Source: Gluconacetobacter johannae
Lineage (GTDB): Bacteria > Pseudomonadota > Alphaproteobacteria > Acetobacterales > Acetobacteraceae
NCBI RefSeq assembly: GCF_025994435.1
Contig: NZ_BAQK01000070.1
Span: 1 to 64,000, forward strand
DNA length: 64,000 bases
Direction of reading: 5' to 3'
This document shows, piece by piece, positions 50,870 through 59,266 of this stretch; the first letter of the stretch is position 1; each line of letters begins with the position of its first letter. The notes under the pieces were generated by a model. That model was not told the DNA's origin. It searched no databases and saw nothing but the letters and a program-made list of their open reading frames with translations. The position numbers and the translations under genes were made by a program.

Positions 50870-51484
50870 TCAGCCCTGTTTTTCGAAGGCGCCGGCGATG
50901 GTCAGGGTGACTTCGTCGCCGATCATCGGAACATAGGTCTTCACCCCGAAATCGGCGCGCCTGATGGTGGCGGTGCCCTGGAACCCGACCGTATAGGCCT
51001 TGTCCATCGGGTTGACCCCCGCGCCGACATAATGTGCGTGCAGCACCACCGGCTTCGTGACCCCATGCAGCGTCAGGTTGCCCGTGATCGTGGCGCTGCC
51101 GATGCCGGCCGGCGTCACGCTCGTCGCGGTGAAGGTCGCGGTCGGGTATGTCCCGGCGTCGAGCCAGTCCTTGCCCTTCAGTTCGCCCGTCAGCTTGTCG
51201 CTGGGGGTCGTGACGTTGCCCACCGGCACGGTGATGTCCAGCTTCGCGGCCGCCGGGTGTGCCGGATCGACCTGCAGCGTCCCCGTGACGCCGGAGAATA
51301 TGCCGGAATAGAGGGTGAAGCCGAAATGCAGCACCGAGAAAATGATCTGCGTATGCGTGGTCTCGACCTTGTAGCTGCCGGCCTGCACGTCGTGCGGCGC
51401 GGTGGCGGCGCGTGCTCCCGACAGCAGTGCGACCAGGCCCAGCGTGGCGACGGCGCCGCCTAGAAGAGTCTTTTTCATGCACAT
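50870..51484 (-). CDS. YceI-family periplasmic lipid-binding protein
   Basis: Lipocalin-like beta barrel that binds isoprenoid-type molecules. It begins with a signal peptide (KKTLLGGAVATLGLVALLSG ARA, cleaved near ARA-ATA). Family pieces are YKVETTHTQIIFSVLHFGF, HPAAAKLDITVPVGNV, GNLTLHGVTKPVVL and GFQGTATIRRADFGVKTYVP. AGGAAAG upstream supports ATG 51484, giving 204 residues. It follows the LigB-type dioxygenase gene by 29 bases on the same strand, likely one operon facing a divergent LysR gene. Confidence 0.93.
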   Translation of the reverse strand: MCMKKTLLGGAVATLGLVALLSGARAATAPHDVQAGSYKVETTHTQIIFSVLHFGFTLYSGIFSGVTGTLQVDPAHPAAAKLDITVPVGNVTTPSDKLTGELKGKDWLDAGTYPTATFTATSVTPAGIGSATITGNLTLHGVTKPVVLHAHYVGAGVNPMDKAYTVGFQGTATIRRADFGVKTYVPMIGDEVTLTIAGAFEKQG

Positions 51485-51513
51485 GGTCTTTCCTGTGGTG
51501 AAGGTGGACCGCA

Positions 51514-52341
51514 TCAGCCGAAGCGGAAACCCGATAACGCCTTGCCCATGACAATGTCGCCGTAGTCGCGCCGTCCACGGTCGGCCCCGGCGGCGCCGGC
51601 GGCGAACATCAGCGGCAGCAGATGTTCCTCGCGCGGGTGGCAGACCCGGGCGCCCGGTGCGCTCGCCCACCCCAGCAGCGCCGCGTCCCGTGCGTCCGCC
51701 GGGGCTTCGACGGCATCGGCCAGCCACGCGTCGAACGTCCGCGAGGTGGCGTCGGACGCCGGGTTCCGCCCCATGAAATGGCGCAGGTTATGGTACGTCA
51801 TCCCTGTTGCGACGATCAGTACGTTCTCGTCGCGCAGGGGGCGCAAGGCCGCCCCCACGCGCAGTTCGTCCGCGACGTCCATGTCGTCCTTCAGCGACAG
51901 TTCCACGATCGGGATGTCGGCGGCCGCGAAGGCCAGCATGAACGGGATGAACACGCCATGGTCGAAGCCCCGGTCGGGGTCCTCGGCATTGGCGATTCCC
52001 GCCGCGTCCAGCAGCGCGCGCACCCGCGCCGCCAGCGCGGGCGAACCCGGCGCCGGATAGCGTAGCTGATACGTGTGTGGCGGAAAGCCATGATAATCAT
52101 AGATCAGCGGCGGCCGCGCGCCCGAGGTCACGGTCGGCACGGGGGTTTCCCAATGGCCCGACATGACCAAAATCGCATCGGGCCGCCGGGGTAGCGTCGC
52201 CGCGATGCCGCGCAGATAGGCCGCCATGCGGTCCCAGGTGTCCGGCCAGTCCATGAAGAAGCACGGGCCGCCGCCATGGGGCACGAACAGCACCGGCTGC
52301 CGGGCCGGGCCGTTGTCTGCATTGACGGGTCGCATGTCCAT
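51514..52341 (-). CDS. LigB/DODA-type extradiol ring-cleavage dioxygenase family protein
   Basis: Non-haem iron protein of 275 residues related to 4,5-DOPA dioxygenase (YgiD). Metal-site segments are VLFVPHGGGPCFFMD with its His, ILVMSGHWETPVPTV, GFDHGVFIPFMLAF and ATGMTYHNLRHF. It probably opens an aromatic ring or oxidises an aromatic aldehyde precursor. It is the first gene of an operon with yceI and is divergent from a LysR regulator 106 bases away, the usual arrangement for a regulated catabolic pair. Confidence 0.92.
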   Translation of the reverse strand: MDMRPVNADNGPARQPVLFVPHGGGPCFFMDWPDTWDRMAAYLRGIAATLPRRPDAILVMSGHWETPVPTVTSGARPPLIYDYHGFPPHTYQLRYPAPGSPALAARVRALLDAAGIANAEDPDRGFDHGVFIPFMLAFAAADIPIVELSLKDDMDVADELRVGAALRPLRDENVLIVATGMTYHNLRHFMGRNPASDATSRTFDAWLADAVEAPADARDAALLGWASAPGARVCHPREEHLLPLMFAAGAAGADRGRRDYGDIVMGKALSGFRFG

Positions 52342-52447
52342 GACGCCTGCCTCCTTGCTGTTGTCGTGATGCGAATTTGCCCGCGCACCCGCACTACGAT
52401 AATCCCCCCTTTTGGAAAATCAGCTAACACTGTGGGTATGAAATTCC

Positions 52448-53371
52448 GTGCTCGACCGCATTACCAGCATGCAGGTGTTCGTCCGGGTGGTGGCGCAGGG
52501 CAGCTTCGCGGGGGCGGCGCGTACGCTGTCCCTGTCGCAGACCATGGTCACCAAACATGTCGCGGCGCTGGAGGCCCGGCTGGGCGTGGCGCTGTTTCAT
52601 CGCAGCACGCGGCGCCTCTCGCTGACCGATGCCGGCCGGCTGTTTCTCGACGGATGCCACAGGCTGTTGTCCGAACTGGAAGATATGGAACAGGGGGTCG
52701 CGGCCGAACGGGACGAGCCGCGCGGGCGGCTGCGCCTGAACGCGCCGGTGTCCTTCGCCATTCGTCATGTCGCGCCGATCCTGGGCGAATTCGGCCGGCG
52801 CTATCCGCTGGTTTCGGTGGAGCTGGGCGTGGATGACCGGGCGATCGACCTGGTCGAGGAAGGATGGGACCTGACCCTGCGTATTCGCAGGATGGCCTCC
52901 AGCAGCCTGCGTACCCGCAGGCTGGCCCCCATCCGCTTCGTCGTGTGCGCCGCCCCGTCCTACCTTGCCCGCCACGGCGCCCCCCAGACGATCGCGGACC
53001 TCGTCCATCATGCCTGCCTGGGCTACACGCTCAGCGATGCTGTCGGGCCCGCGCGGTGGCGCTTCGGGGCCAGGGGAGAGCGCGCCATCGCCGTGCACGG
53101 CCCCCTGTGCGCCAATAATGGCGACGTGCTGCGCGAAGCGGCGGTGGCGGGCCAGGGGATCATCTACCAGCCGGCTTTCATCGTGGCCGACGAACTGCGC
53201 GCGGGGCAGTTGTGCGCCCTGGCACTGGACGCGCCGCCGATGGACGGCCCCGAACTGCATGCGGTCTACGCGCCGGCGGCGACCGTCGCCCTCAAGGTGC
53301 GGGTCATGATCGACTATCTTGCCGAATGCTACGGCCCGCTGCCGCCGTGGGAGAAGGGGTTGATGTTATGA
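52448..53371 (+). CDS. LysR-family transcriptional regulator
   Basis: Regulator of 307 residues starting at GTG. The N-terminal winged helix MLDRITSMQVFVRVVAQGSF, then TLSLSQTMVTKHVAALEARL, is of the CrgA/AaeR-like branch; the effector domain contains LRLNAPVSFAIRHVAPILGE and PQTIADLVHHACLGY. It is divergent from the ring-cleavage dioxygenase and yceI, and so likely controls them. It is followed by a GCGGGA/TCCCGC hairpin at 53451-53467. Confidence 0.92.
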   Translation: MLDRITSMQVFVRVVAQGSFAGAARTLSLSQTMVTKHVAALEARLGVALFHRSTRRLSLTDAGRLFLDGCHRLLSELEDMEQGVAAERDEPRGRLRLNAPVSFAIRHVAPILGEFGRRYPLVSVELGVDDRAIDLVEEGWDLTLRIRRMASSSLRTRRLAPIRFVVCAAPSYLARHGAPQTIADLVHHACLGYTLSDAVGPARWRFGARGERAIAVHGPLCANNGDVLREAAVAGQGIIYQPAFIVADELRAGQLCALALDAPPMDGPELHAVYAPAATVALKVRVMIDYLAECYGPLPPWEKGLML

Positions 53372-53892
53372 CAGGGGCAGGGTGATCGGAAATGCCCTGA
53401 TATGATAACGGAATATGACGTGCATTCCATGTGCGTCCCACGGGCGGGGGGCGGGAAACTATCCCGCCGGAGGGCCGTTCAGTCGCGGCGATTGAAAATC
53501 TGCTTTGTTATTCCGCAAGAAGTGCGGTATGTGGGTTGCCATCGCGCCGGGGCCGCGAAACAGCATGAATGCCGGATGGTATTCCGATCATTCGCGCCCA
53601 CGCCGGGTTTGTATCCGGGGCAGGTTAATTTATAAAATCAAAAACATATACATATATATTCTATATTCAAAATGTAATTCACCCTGCATCCCGTGTATCG
53701 CGACGGCGTGCCTCAATTTTGCCACCAAGATTTAATTAAAATAAAATTGACACATGTAAATTTTCTGTGATCTTCTGCGCCTCGGCTCAGGAGGAAAATA
53801 GGAAAAATCCTTTATAAATCATGAGTTTATTAGAAGTCTGGCAATTGCGGCGCAAGACCGCAATGTGCCGACTCTTGCTTCAGGAGGGTTAC
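53372..53892 (+). promoter_or_regulatory. AT-rich upstream region and leader of lsdA
   Basis: After a hairpin GCGGGA-AACTA-TCCCGC the region turns very AT-rich from about 53630. TTGACA at 53747-53752 is a good -35 but no equally good -10 is seen. AGGAGG at 53789-53794 stands 26 bases before an ATG, too far to serve it. A second AGGAGG at 53882-53887 serves lsdA. ATTGCGG-7 nt-CCGCAAT at 53844-53864 is a leader hairpin. A short reading from ATG 53821 would run in frame into lsdA. Confidence 0.55.
53844..53864 (+). promoter_or_regulatory. Leader hairpin just before the lsdA ribosome site
   Basis: ATTGCGG and CCGCAAT pair perfectly around CGCAAGA. The stem ends 17 bases before the AGGAGG of lsdA, so it could affect transcript stability or ribosome access. 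Confidence 0.6.
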
Positions 53893-55659
53893 ATGGCGGA
53901 TGTACGCCGGAAAGGGTCAATGCTGAAAATTGCATTGGCGGGATCTATTGCCATGTCTCTGGGCGCGCAGGGTGCGCCTGCCCAGGCAGAATCCATGCAA
54001 AAGCATGAGGCCGAGCGCAGCGCCCATCGTCCGGGCATGATGCCCCATGGCGCCCAGCTTTTCGCGGGGCGTTCGCTGTCGGGCGTGCCGGGTTTCCCGC
54101 TGCCCAGCATCCATACGCAGCAGGCGTATGACCCCGCTGCGGATTTCACGTCGCGCTGGACGCGCGCCGACGCCTTGCAGATCAAGGCCCATTCCAGCAC
54201 CAGCGTCGCGGTCGGGCAGAATTCCATGCCGGCGCAGCTGACGATGCCGAACATTCCGGCCGATTTCCCGCAGACCAATCCGGATGTCTGGATATGGGAT
54301 ACCTGGACGCTGATCGACAAGCACGCCGACCAGTTCAGCTATAACGGGTGGGAGGTCATCTTCTCGCTCACGGCCGACCCGAATGCCGGCTATACCTTCG
54401 ACGATCGTCACGTCCACGCCCGCATCGGCTTCTTCTACCGGCGCGCGGGCATTCCCGCCAGCCAGCGGCCGGTCAACGGCGGCTGGATCTATGGCGGCCA
54501 TCTGTTCCCCGACGGGACCAGCGCGCAGGTTTTCGCCGGCACCACCTATACCGAGCAGGCGGAATGGTCGGGTTCGACCCGCCTGGTCAACGTGCGTGGC
54601 AATACCGTCTCGGTGTTCTATACCGACCTGGCGTTCAACCGTAACCCCGACGCGAGCAACATCACGCCGCCGGTGGCCGTCATCACCCAGACGCTGGGCC
54701 AGATCCATGCCGATTTCCGTCATGTCTGGTTTACGGGTTTCGGCACGCACACGCCGCTTCTGCGGCCTGACGGCGTGTATTACCAGACCGGACAGCAGAA
54801 CGAATTCTACAGCTTCCGCGATCCGTTCACCTTCGAGGATCCGCAGCATCCCGGCGTGAACTACATGGTGTTCGAGGGCAATACCGCCGGCGATCGCGGC
54901 ACGCCGAACTGCACCGAGGCCGACCTGGGCTATCGCCCCAACGACCCGCATGCCGAAACCCTGCAGGAAGTGCTCGATTCCGGCGCCTATTACCAGAAGG
55001 CCAATATCGGCCTGGCGGTTGCCGAGAACGGGTCGCTGTCGAAGTGGAAGTTCCTGCCGCCGCTGATTTCGGCCAACTGCGTCAATGACCAGACCGAGCG
55101 GCCGCAGGTGTATATCAAGGACGGAAAATACTACATCTTCACGATCAGCCATCGCACGACATATGCGGCCGGCGTCGATGGTCCGGATGGCGTGTACGGC
55201 TTCGTCGGCAACGGCATCCGCAGCGACTTCCAGCCCATGAACTATGGCAGCGGGCTGGTGCTGGGCAACCCGACCGACCTCAACACCGCGGCCGGAACCG
55301 ATTTCGATCCCAATCCGGACCAGAACCCGCGGGCGTTCCAGTCCTATTCGCATTACATCATGCCGGGTGGACTGGTGGAATCGTTCATCGACACGGTCGA
55401 GGGGCGTCGGGGTGGCGCACTGTCGCCGACGGTCAGGGTGAAAATCGCCAAGAGCGCGTCGGTCGTCGATCTGCGCTACGGCAATGGCGGACTGGGTGCC
55501 TATGGTGATATTCCCGCCAATCGCGCGGATATCAATATCGCCGGCTTCATCCAGGATCTGTTCGGCCAGGGCGGCCAGTCGGGCCTGCTGGCCCAGGCCA
55601 ACGGCAACGGCGCCAGCCCCCAGACGGTGCAGCAGATCAATCAGTTCGTGAATCAGTGA
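53893..55659 (+). CDS. lsdA: Levansucrase LsdA (GH68)
   Basis: Extracellular fructosyltransferase that splits sucrose and builds levan and short fructans. From ATG 53893, with AGGAGG 5 bases upstream, it has 588 residues; the frame stays open to 53821. Residues 1-30 form a signal peptide (LKIALAGSIAMSLG ... APAQA). Catalytic residues by position and context: D136 in WDTWTL, D310 in SFRDPF, E402 in TERPQVY. C340 and C396 match the pair known to form a disulfide in the G. diazotrophicus enzyme. The gene order lsdA-lsdB and the nearby type II system identify it. Confidence 0.97.
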   Translation: MADVRRKGSMLKIALAGSIAMSLGAQGAPAQAESMQKHEAERSAHRPGMMPHGAQLFAGRSLSGVPGFPLPSIHTQQAYDPAADFTSRWTRADALQIKAHSSTSVAVGQNSMPAQLTMPNIPADFPQTNPDVWIWDTWTLIDKHADQFSYNGWEVIFSLTADPNAGYTFDDRHVHARIGFFYRRAGIPASQRPVNGGWIYGGHLFPDGTSAQVFAGTTYTEQAEWSGSTRLVNVRGNTVSVFYTDLAFNRNPDASNITPPVAVITQTLGQIHADFRHVWFTGFGTHTPLLRPDGVYYQTGQQNEFYSFRDPFTFEDPQHPGVNYMVFEGNTAGDRGTPNCTEADLGYRPNDPHAETLQEVLDSGAYYQKANIGLAVAENGSLSKWKFLPPLISANCVNDQTERPQVYIKDGKYYIFTISHRTTYAAGVDGPDGVYGFVGNGIRSDFQPMNYGSGLVLGNPTDLNTAAGTDFDPNPDQNPRAFQSYSHYIMPGGLVESFIDTVEGRRGGALSPTVRVKIAKSASVVDLRYGNGGLGAYGDIPANRADINIAGFIQDLFGQGGQSGLLAQANGNGASPQTVQQINQFVNQ

Positions 55660-55667
55660 CATGGCTT

Positions 55668-55696
55668 GACCAGCCTGCCCGAAAGGCAGGCTGGTC
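55668..55696 (+). promoter_or_regulatory. Strong intergenic hairpin between lsdA and lsdB
   Basis: GACCAGCCTGCC pairs perfectly over 12 bp with GGCAGGCTGGTC, loop CGAAA. No T tract follows at once; a short run of five T comes 19 bases later. It starts 9 bases after the lsdA stop. It could protect the lsdA mRNA and limit transcription into lsdB. Separate control of lsdB within this operon has been reported for G. diazotrophicus. Confidence 0.75.
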
Positions 55697-55729
55697 ATCC
55701 CGCGTCCGGCCACGGATTTTTCTTCGGTG

Positions 55730-57352
55730 ATGTGGAACATATTCCAGACATGCCTCCGCTCGCCGCGTCGGTCTTCCGGCGTCGCGCGTCGTCGATCCGG
55801 CCTGCTTGCCTTTGCCCTGCTGATGGCGGCGTCGCCCGCGCTGCGGGCACAGGATGCGGCGACGCCGCACTGGCGGCCGGCCCTGCATTTCTCGCCCGCC
55901 CGGCACTGGGCGAACGATCCCAACGGCCCGTTCCTGCTGAACGGGGTCTATCATCTGTTTTTCCAGTACAATCCCGACGGCATGGTCTGGGGACATACGT
56001 CCTGGGGACATGCGACCAGCACCGACCTGGTCCACTGGAACGAGGAGTCCGTCGCGATTCCGGCCCGCCCCGGCGAGGATATTTTCTCGGGCACGGTGGT
56101 TCTCGATCGCGACAACCGGTCGGGTCTGGGCAGCAAGGCGACCCCGCCGCTGCTCGCCTTCTATACCTCCGTCTATTACAATAACCCGGCGCATCCCGAC
56201 GGCACGCAGGCGCAGTCGATTGCCTACAGCGTCGATGGCGGCCACACCTGGCGCGCCCATGCGGGCAACCCCATCCTGACATTGCAGCCGGATTCACGGC
56301 AATTCCGCGATCCGTCGGTTTTCTGGTACCCGGACGGCCGGTGCTGGGTGATGGCGACGGTGGTCGGCGATGCCCAGGTGGTGAAGCTCTATCGCTCCAC
56401 CGATCTGCTGCACTGGTCGTTTCTCAGCGATTTTCAGCCGTCCGGCTATCGGAAGCCCGGCATGCTGTGGGAAATGCCGCTGCTGCTGCCCCTGCCGCTG
56501 GACGGAAATCCCCACGCCATGAAATGGGTGATGATCGTCAGCGTGAATCCATGGAGCATCGCCGGCGGCTCGGGCGTGCAATATTTCGTGGGGCGGTTCG
56601 ACGGCACGACCTTCACGCCGGACGCCCTGCCGGCGCCGGGTTCGGACCCGTCCCGCTATCTCTGGCTGGACCATGGGGCGGACCAGTACGCGATGGCGCG
56701 TTTCGCCAATACCGGCGACGGCAATCCCCTGCTGATCGGATGGATGAGCAACTGGGATTATGCCTCCGACGTCCCGACATCGCCCTGGCGGGGGCAGATG
56801 ACCCTGCCGGTGGAGGTCGCCCTGAAGACCGTCGAGGGGCGGCCGGCCCTGGTGCAGGCGCCGCCCCGCCTCTATGACGACATGGTCCGGAAAAGCGGTG
56901 TCCGGTCCTACCCCGATCGGATTCTGAAGGCCGGGGAGCGCCTGCCGCAACCCTTCGGCGGCGACGTGCTGGACATTCACCTGACCATCCGCCGGGGCGA
57001 TGCCCGGCGCGCCGGCATCGTGGTGCGGGGCTCGGCGGACGGCACGATCGGGACCTCCATCGGGTACGATTTCGTCGATCAGATGCTGACCCTCGACCGT
57101 GGGCATTCCGGCAACGTCGGCTTTTCGCCCCGGTTCAGCCTGGCGCATATCGCCCATCTGGCGGCCCCCGACGGCACGCTGTCGCTGCATCTGGTCATCG
57201 ACCGCAATTCTGTCGAATTGTTCGCCAATGACGGCGTGTTGCGTATGACCGATCTTGTCTTTCCCCCGGCCGGAAGCGATCGGGTGTCGCTGTTTGCGGA
57301 AGGGGGAAGCGCGACCTTCGGGGCGATGCGTGTGGCCGTGCCGGGGAAATGA
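55730..57352 (+). CDS. lsdB: Exo-levanase LsdB (GH32)
   Basis: Fructan exo-hydrolase that releases fructose from levan. The 540 residues have a signal peptide ending near LRAQD (RRRSGLLAFALLMAASPALR). Catalytic pattern: D63 in WANDPNG, D194 in QFRDPSV, E248 in MLWEMP. The C-terminal beta-sandwich (about 390-540) includes LVIDRNSVELFANDGV. Start ATG 55730 directly follows an in-frame GTG. Gap to lsdA is 70 bases with a strong hairpin, and both should share a transcript. Confidence 0.95.
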   Translation: MWNIFQTCLRSPRRSSGVARRRSGLLAFALLMAASPALRAQDAATPHWRPALHFSPARHWANDPNGPFLLNGVYHLFFQYNPDGMVWGHTSWGHATSTDLVHWNEESVAIPARPGEDIFSGTVVLDRDNRSGLGSKATPPLLAFYTSVYYNNPAHPDGTQAQSIAYSVDGGHTWRAHAGNPILTLQPDSRQFRDPSVFWYPDGRCWVMATVVGDAQVVKLYRSTDLLHWSFLSDFQPSGYRKPGMLWEMPLLLPLPLDGNPHAMKWVMIVSVNPWSIAGGSGVQYFVGRFDGTTFTPDALPAPGSDPSRYLWLDHGADQYAMARFANTGDGNPLLIGWMSNWDYASDVPTSPWRGQMTLPVEVALKTVEGRPALVQAPPRLYDDMVRKSGVRSYPDRILKAGERLPQPFGGDVLDIHLTIRRGDARRAGIVVRGSADGTIGTSIGYDFVDQMLTLDRGHSGNVGFSPRFSLAHIAHLAAPDGTLSLHLVIDRNSVELFANDGVLRMTDLVFPPAGSDRVSLFAEGGSATFGAMRVAVPGK

Positions 57353-57367
57353 GCCGGCGGGCAGGAC

Positions 57368-57418
57368 AGGTCGGGCGTTGCCCGAACCTACCAGGGCCCG
57401 AGGCCCTGGACCCCGATC
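57368..57418. repeat. Intergenic repeat, family B copy
   Basis: GGTCGGGCGTTGCCCGAACC, then TACCAGGGCCCGAGGCCCTG and GACCCCGATCAT. It contains two hairpins and is the best-preserved family B copy. Its right edge touches the stop codon of the next gene. Confidence 0.85.
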
Positions 57419-57830
57419 ATGAATGGGGGCGCGGGCCGAACAGCCGTCGGGCCGAGGACAGGACCTGCATCTGGTAGGCTTCGTTCAGCGGGGCGGTATG
57501 GGAATGGTAATTGCCGATGGCCCGCATCGGGTCGCCACGGGTTTCGTTCAGGTAGGTACGCAGGATGGCCCCGGCGGCGCTGATATTATAGCAGGGATTT
57601 TCCAGGAGGTTGCGATAGACCATCAGCGGCGGAACGTGCGTATATCTTGCAATGGGAAAGATCCAGCGCGTATTCACCTGCATGATGCCCAGATCGTCCG
57701 TGCCGTTCGCATTATGGTGCACCAGTCCGTTTCCCCCGCCCTCCACGGCCTGGATCGACGGCAGGATGCGGGGCGGCAGGTGATAGATCGACGCGGCCAG
57801 CACCATGCAGCCAAGATATGCGATTCCCAT
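57417..57830 (-). CDS. Lytic transglycosylase-like protein
   Basis: Short secreted protein of 137 residues with a hydrophobic start (YLGCMVLAASIYHLPP). The SLT-like core reads RILPSIQAVEGGGNGLVHHN, with likely catalytic E30, then GTDDLGIMQVNTRWI and a C-terminal helix with NYHSHTAPLNEAYQMQVL. It resembles VirB1-type enzymes that open the murein for envelope machines. It lies between lsdB and the type II secretion operon but on the opposite strand, so a role in assembling that machine is possible, not shown. Confidence 0.85.
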   Translation of the reverse strand: MGIAYLGCMVLAASIYHLPPRILPSIQAVEGGGNGLVHHNANGTDDLGIMQVNTRWIFPIARYTHVPPLMVYRNLLENPCYNISAAGAILRTYLNETRGDPMRAIGNYHSHTAPLNEAYQMQVLSSARRLFGPRPHS

Positions 57831-57918
57831 GGCGGGCCCCGGCCTTTCCGTGATCGGCCCGCTGTGGGGGCGCGGTTTTTATAACATTGCACCAACCGGT
57901 GGACGCAATGACAGATGC

Positions 57919-57989
57919 ACCCCGATCATGGATAATAACTGGTTTCCAAAGGCGACTGCCTTTGGCGGGTTTCAGGGCAGAGCCCTGAT
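57919..57989. repeat. Intergenic repeat, family A copy
   Basis: CCCCGATCATGGATAATAAC, then TGGTTTCCAAAGGCGACTGC, CTTTGGCGGGTTTCAGGGC and AGAGCCCTGA. It lies directly before the ribosome site of lsdG, so it will be part of the 5' leader of the secretion operon or overlap its promoter. Confidence 0.85.
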
Positions 57990-58010
57990 CCACTCTCACA
58001 GGGACTCAGC

Positions 58011-58454
58011 TTGAACATGCCCAAATCCACACAGTCTTCCAGATCCGGCGAGGAAGGTTTCACCCTGCTCGAACTGCTGGTCGTGATCGCCATCCTGGGC
58101 CTGCTGATCGGCCTGGTCGCCCCGGCGGCGCTGCGGCAACTGGGGGGCGCCAAAAATTCGGTGGCGCGGGAATCGATCCAGCGGATGGGCCAGATCCTCG
58201 ATCTCTACCGGCTGGATGTGGGAAATTACCCCAGCACCGAGGACGGGCTGAAGGCGCTGGTCGCCCGCCCGGCGGACGCCGAGAACTGGAACGGCCCCTA
58301 CGTGAAGGAGGGCGGCGAACCGCAGGACCCCTGGCATCATCCCTATCTCTACCGCAACCCGTCGGAACGCGCGGGCCATGAGTACGACCTGTGCTCGGCC
58401 GGGGCCAATGGCGGCAACGCCGACGCCGCCGCGACGCGGATCTGCAACCCCTGA
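58011..58454 (+). CDS. lsdG: Type II secretion major pseudopilin LsdG (GspG)
   Basis: Major subunit of the secretion pseudopilus, 147 residues. The prepilin signal is GEEGFTLLELLVVIAILGLL, cut after Gly and N-methylated at Phe, with E at mature position 5. The GspG-specific region YRLDVGNYPSTEDGLKALV and GGEPQDPWHHPYLYRNP follow. The TTG at 58011 has AGGGA exactly 6 bases upstream; ATG 58017 is the alternative. First gene of the Lsd operon; its stop overlaps the lsdO start (TGATG). Confidence 0.94.
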   Translation: MNMPKSTQSSRSGEEGFTLLELLVVIAILGLLIGLVAPAALRQLGGAKNSVARESIQRMGQILDLYRLDVGNYPSTEDGLKALVARPADAENWNGPYVKEGGEPQDPWHHPYLYRNPSERAGHEYDLCSAGANGGNADAAATRICNP

Positions 58455-59242
58455 TGATGGGACCCCTGCTGCATTCGCCGTACCTGCCGCTGGTGCTCGC
58501 ACCCTTCGTCGGGTCGTTCCTGGGCGTGCTGGCGTCGCGCCTGCCCAGGGGCGAGCCGGTGGTGTTCGCGCGGTCGGCCTGCGCGCACTGCGGGGCGGTG
58601 CTCGGCCCCCGCGACCTGGTGCCGATCGTCAGCTACCTGGCGCAAAAGGGGAAGTGCCGGACATGTGGCGGCGTCATTCATCTGTCGCATCTCGTCATGG
58701 AAGTGCTGGCGGTGATGGTGGCCGCGACCGTGCTGTGGGCGGTCGGCCTTCCGGGGAACGGCGGGGCGGCGTCGCCATTCCCGGTCTGGGGGGGATGCGT
58801 GTTCGGATGGGGGCTGCTGACGCTGGGGGCAATCGACCTGGCCTGCCTGCGCCTGCCCGACATATTGACGCTGCCGCTGGTCGCGGCGGGGCTGGCGATG
58901 GCGGCGCCGCAGGGTGTCGCATCGGTCCTGTGGCACGGCGGGGCGGCGGTGCTGGGGTACGGCGCCTTCCGGGCGATTTCCCTTCTGTATCGCCGGGTCC
59001 GGGGCCATGATGGGCTGGGCCTGGGGGATGCCAAGCTGCTGGCCGCCGGGGGCGCGTGGCTGGGCCTCCAGGCCCTGCCGCATGTCGTGCTGCTGGCGGC
59101 GCTGGTGACGCTGTGCGGGGCCGCGATCGCCGGGCGCGGCCGGCTGGACCGGGGGCAGGCGGTGCCGTTCGGGCCGGGGCTGGCGCTGGCGATGTGGGGG
59201 ATATGGCTATGGCAGGCCCGGCCGGACGGGCTGGCCCTGTGA
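58454..59242 (+). CDS. lsdO: Prepilin peptidase LsdO (GspO)
   Basis: Inner-membrane aspartyl protease that cleaves and methylates the pseudopilins. The N-terminal methylation domain has the CxxC pair CAHCG and CRTCG; the peptidase Asp residues are in LGAIDLACLRLPDILT and GLGLGDAKLLAAGG. About eight membrane helices, 262 residues. The start overlaps the lsdG stop by one base. Its place second in the operon is characteristic of the lsd cluster. Confidence 0.94.
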   Translation: MMGPLLHSPYLPLVLAPFVGSFLGVLASRLPRGEPVVFARSACAHCGAVLGPRDLVPIVSYLAQKGKCRTCGGVIHLSHLVMEVLAVMVAATVLWAVGLPGNGGAASPFPVWGGCVFGWGLLTLGAIDLACLRLPDILTLPLVAAGLAMAAPQGVASVLWHGGAAVLGYGAFRAISLLYRRVRGHDGLGLGDAKLLAAGGAWLGLQALPHVVLLAALVTLCGAAIAGRGRLDRGQAVPFGPGLALAMWGIWLWQARPDGLAL

Positions 59243-59266
59243 CCGTGAAGGAGGGCGCCGCAGTCC

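Noticed and set aside
53402..53635. Small gene upstream of lsdA
   Set aside because: The 77-codon frame has no ribosome site, no motif and a chance-like composition, and it overlaps the presumed terminator of the LysR gene.
53821..53892. Longer LsdA start at 53821
   Set aside because: The frame is open, but the extra 24 residues would precede a complete signal peptide and there is no suitably spaced ribosome site. ATG 53893 has AGGAGG at the right distance and matches the known N-terminus type.
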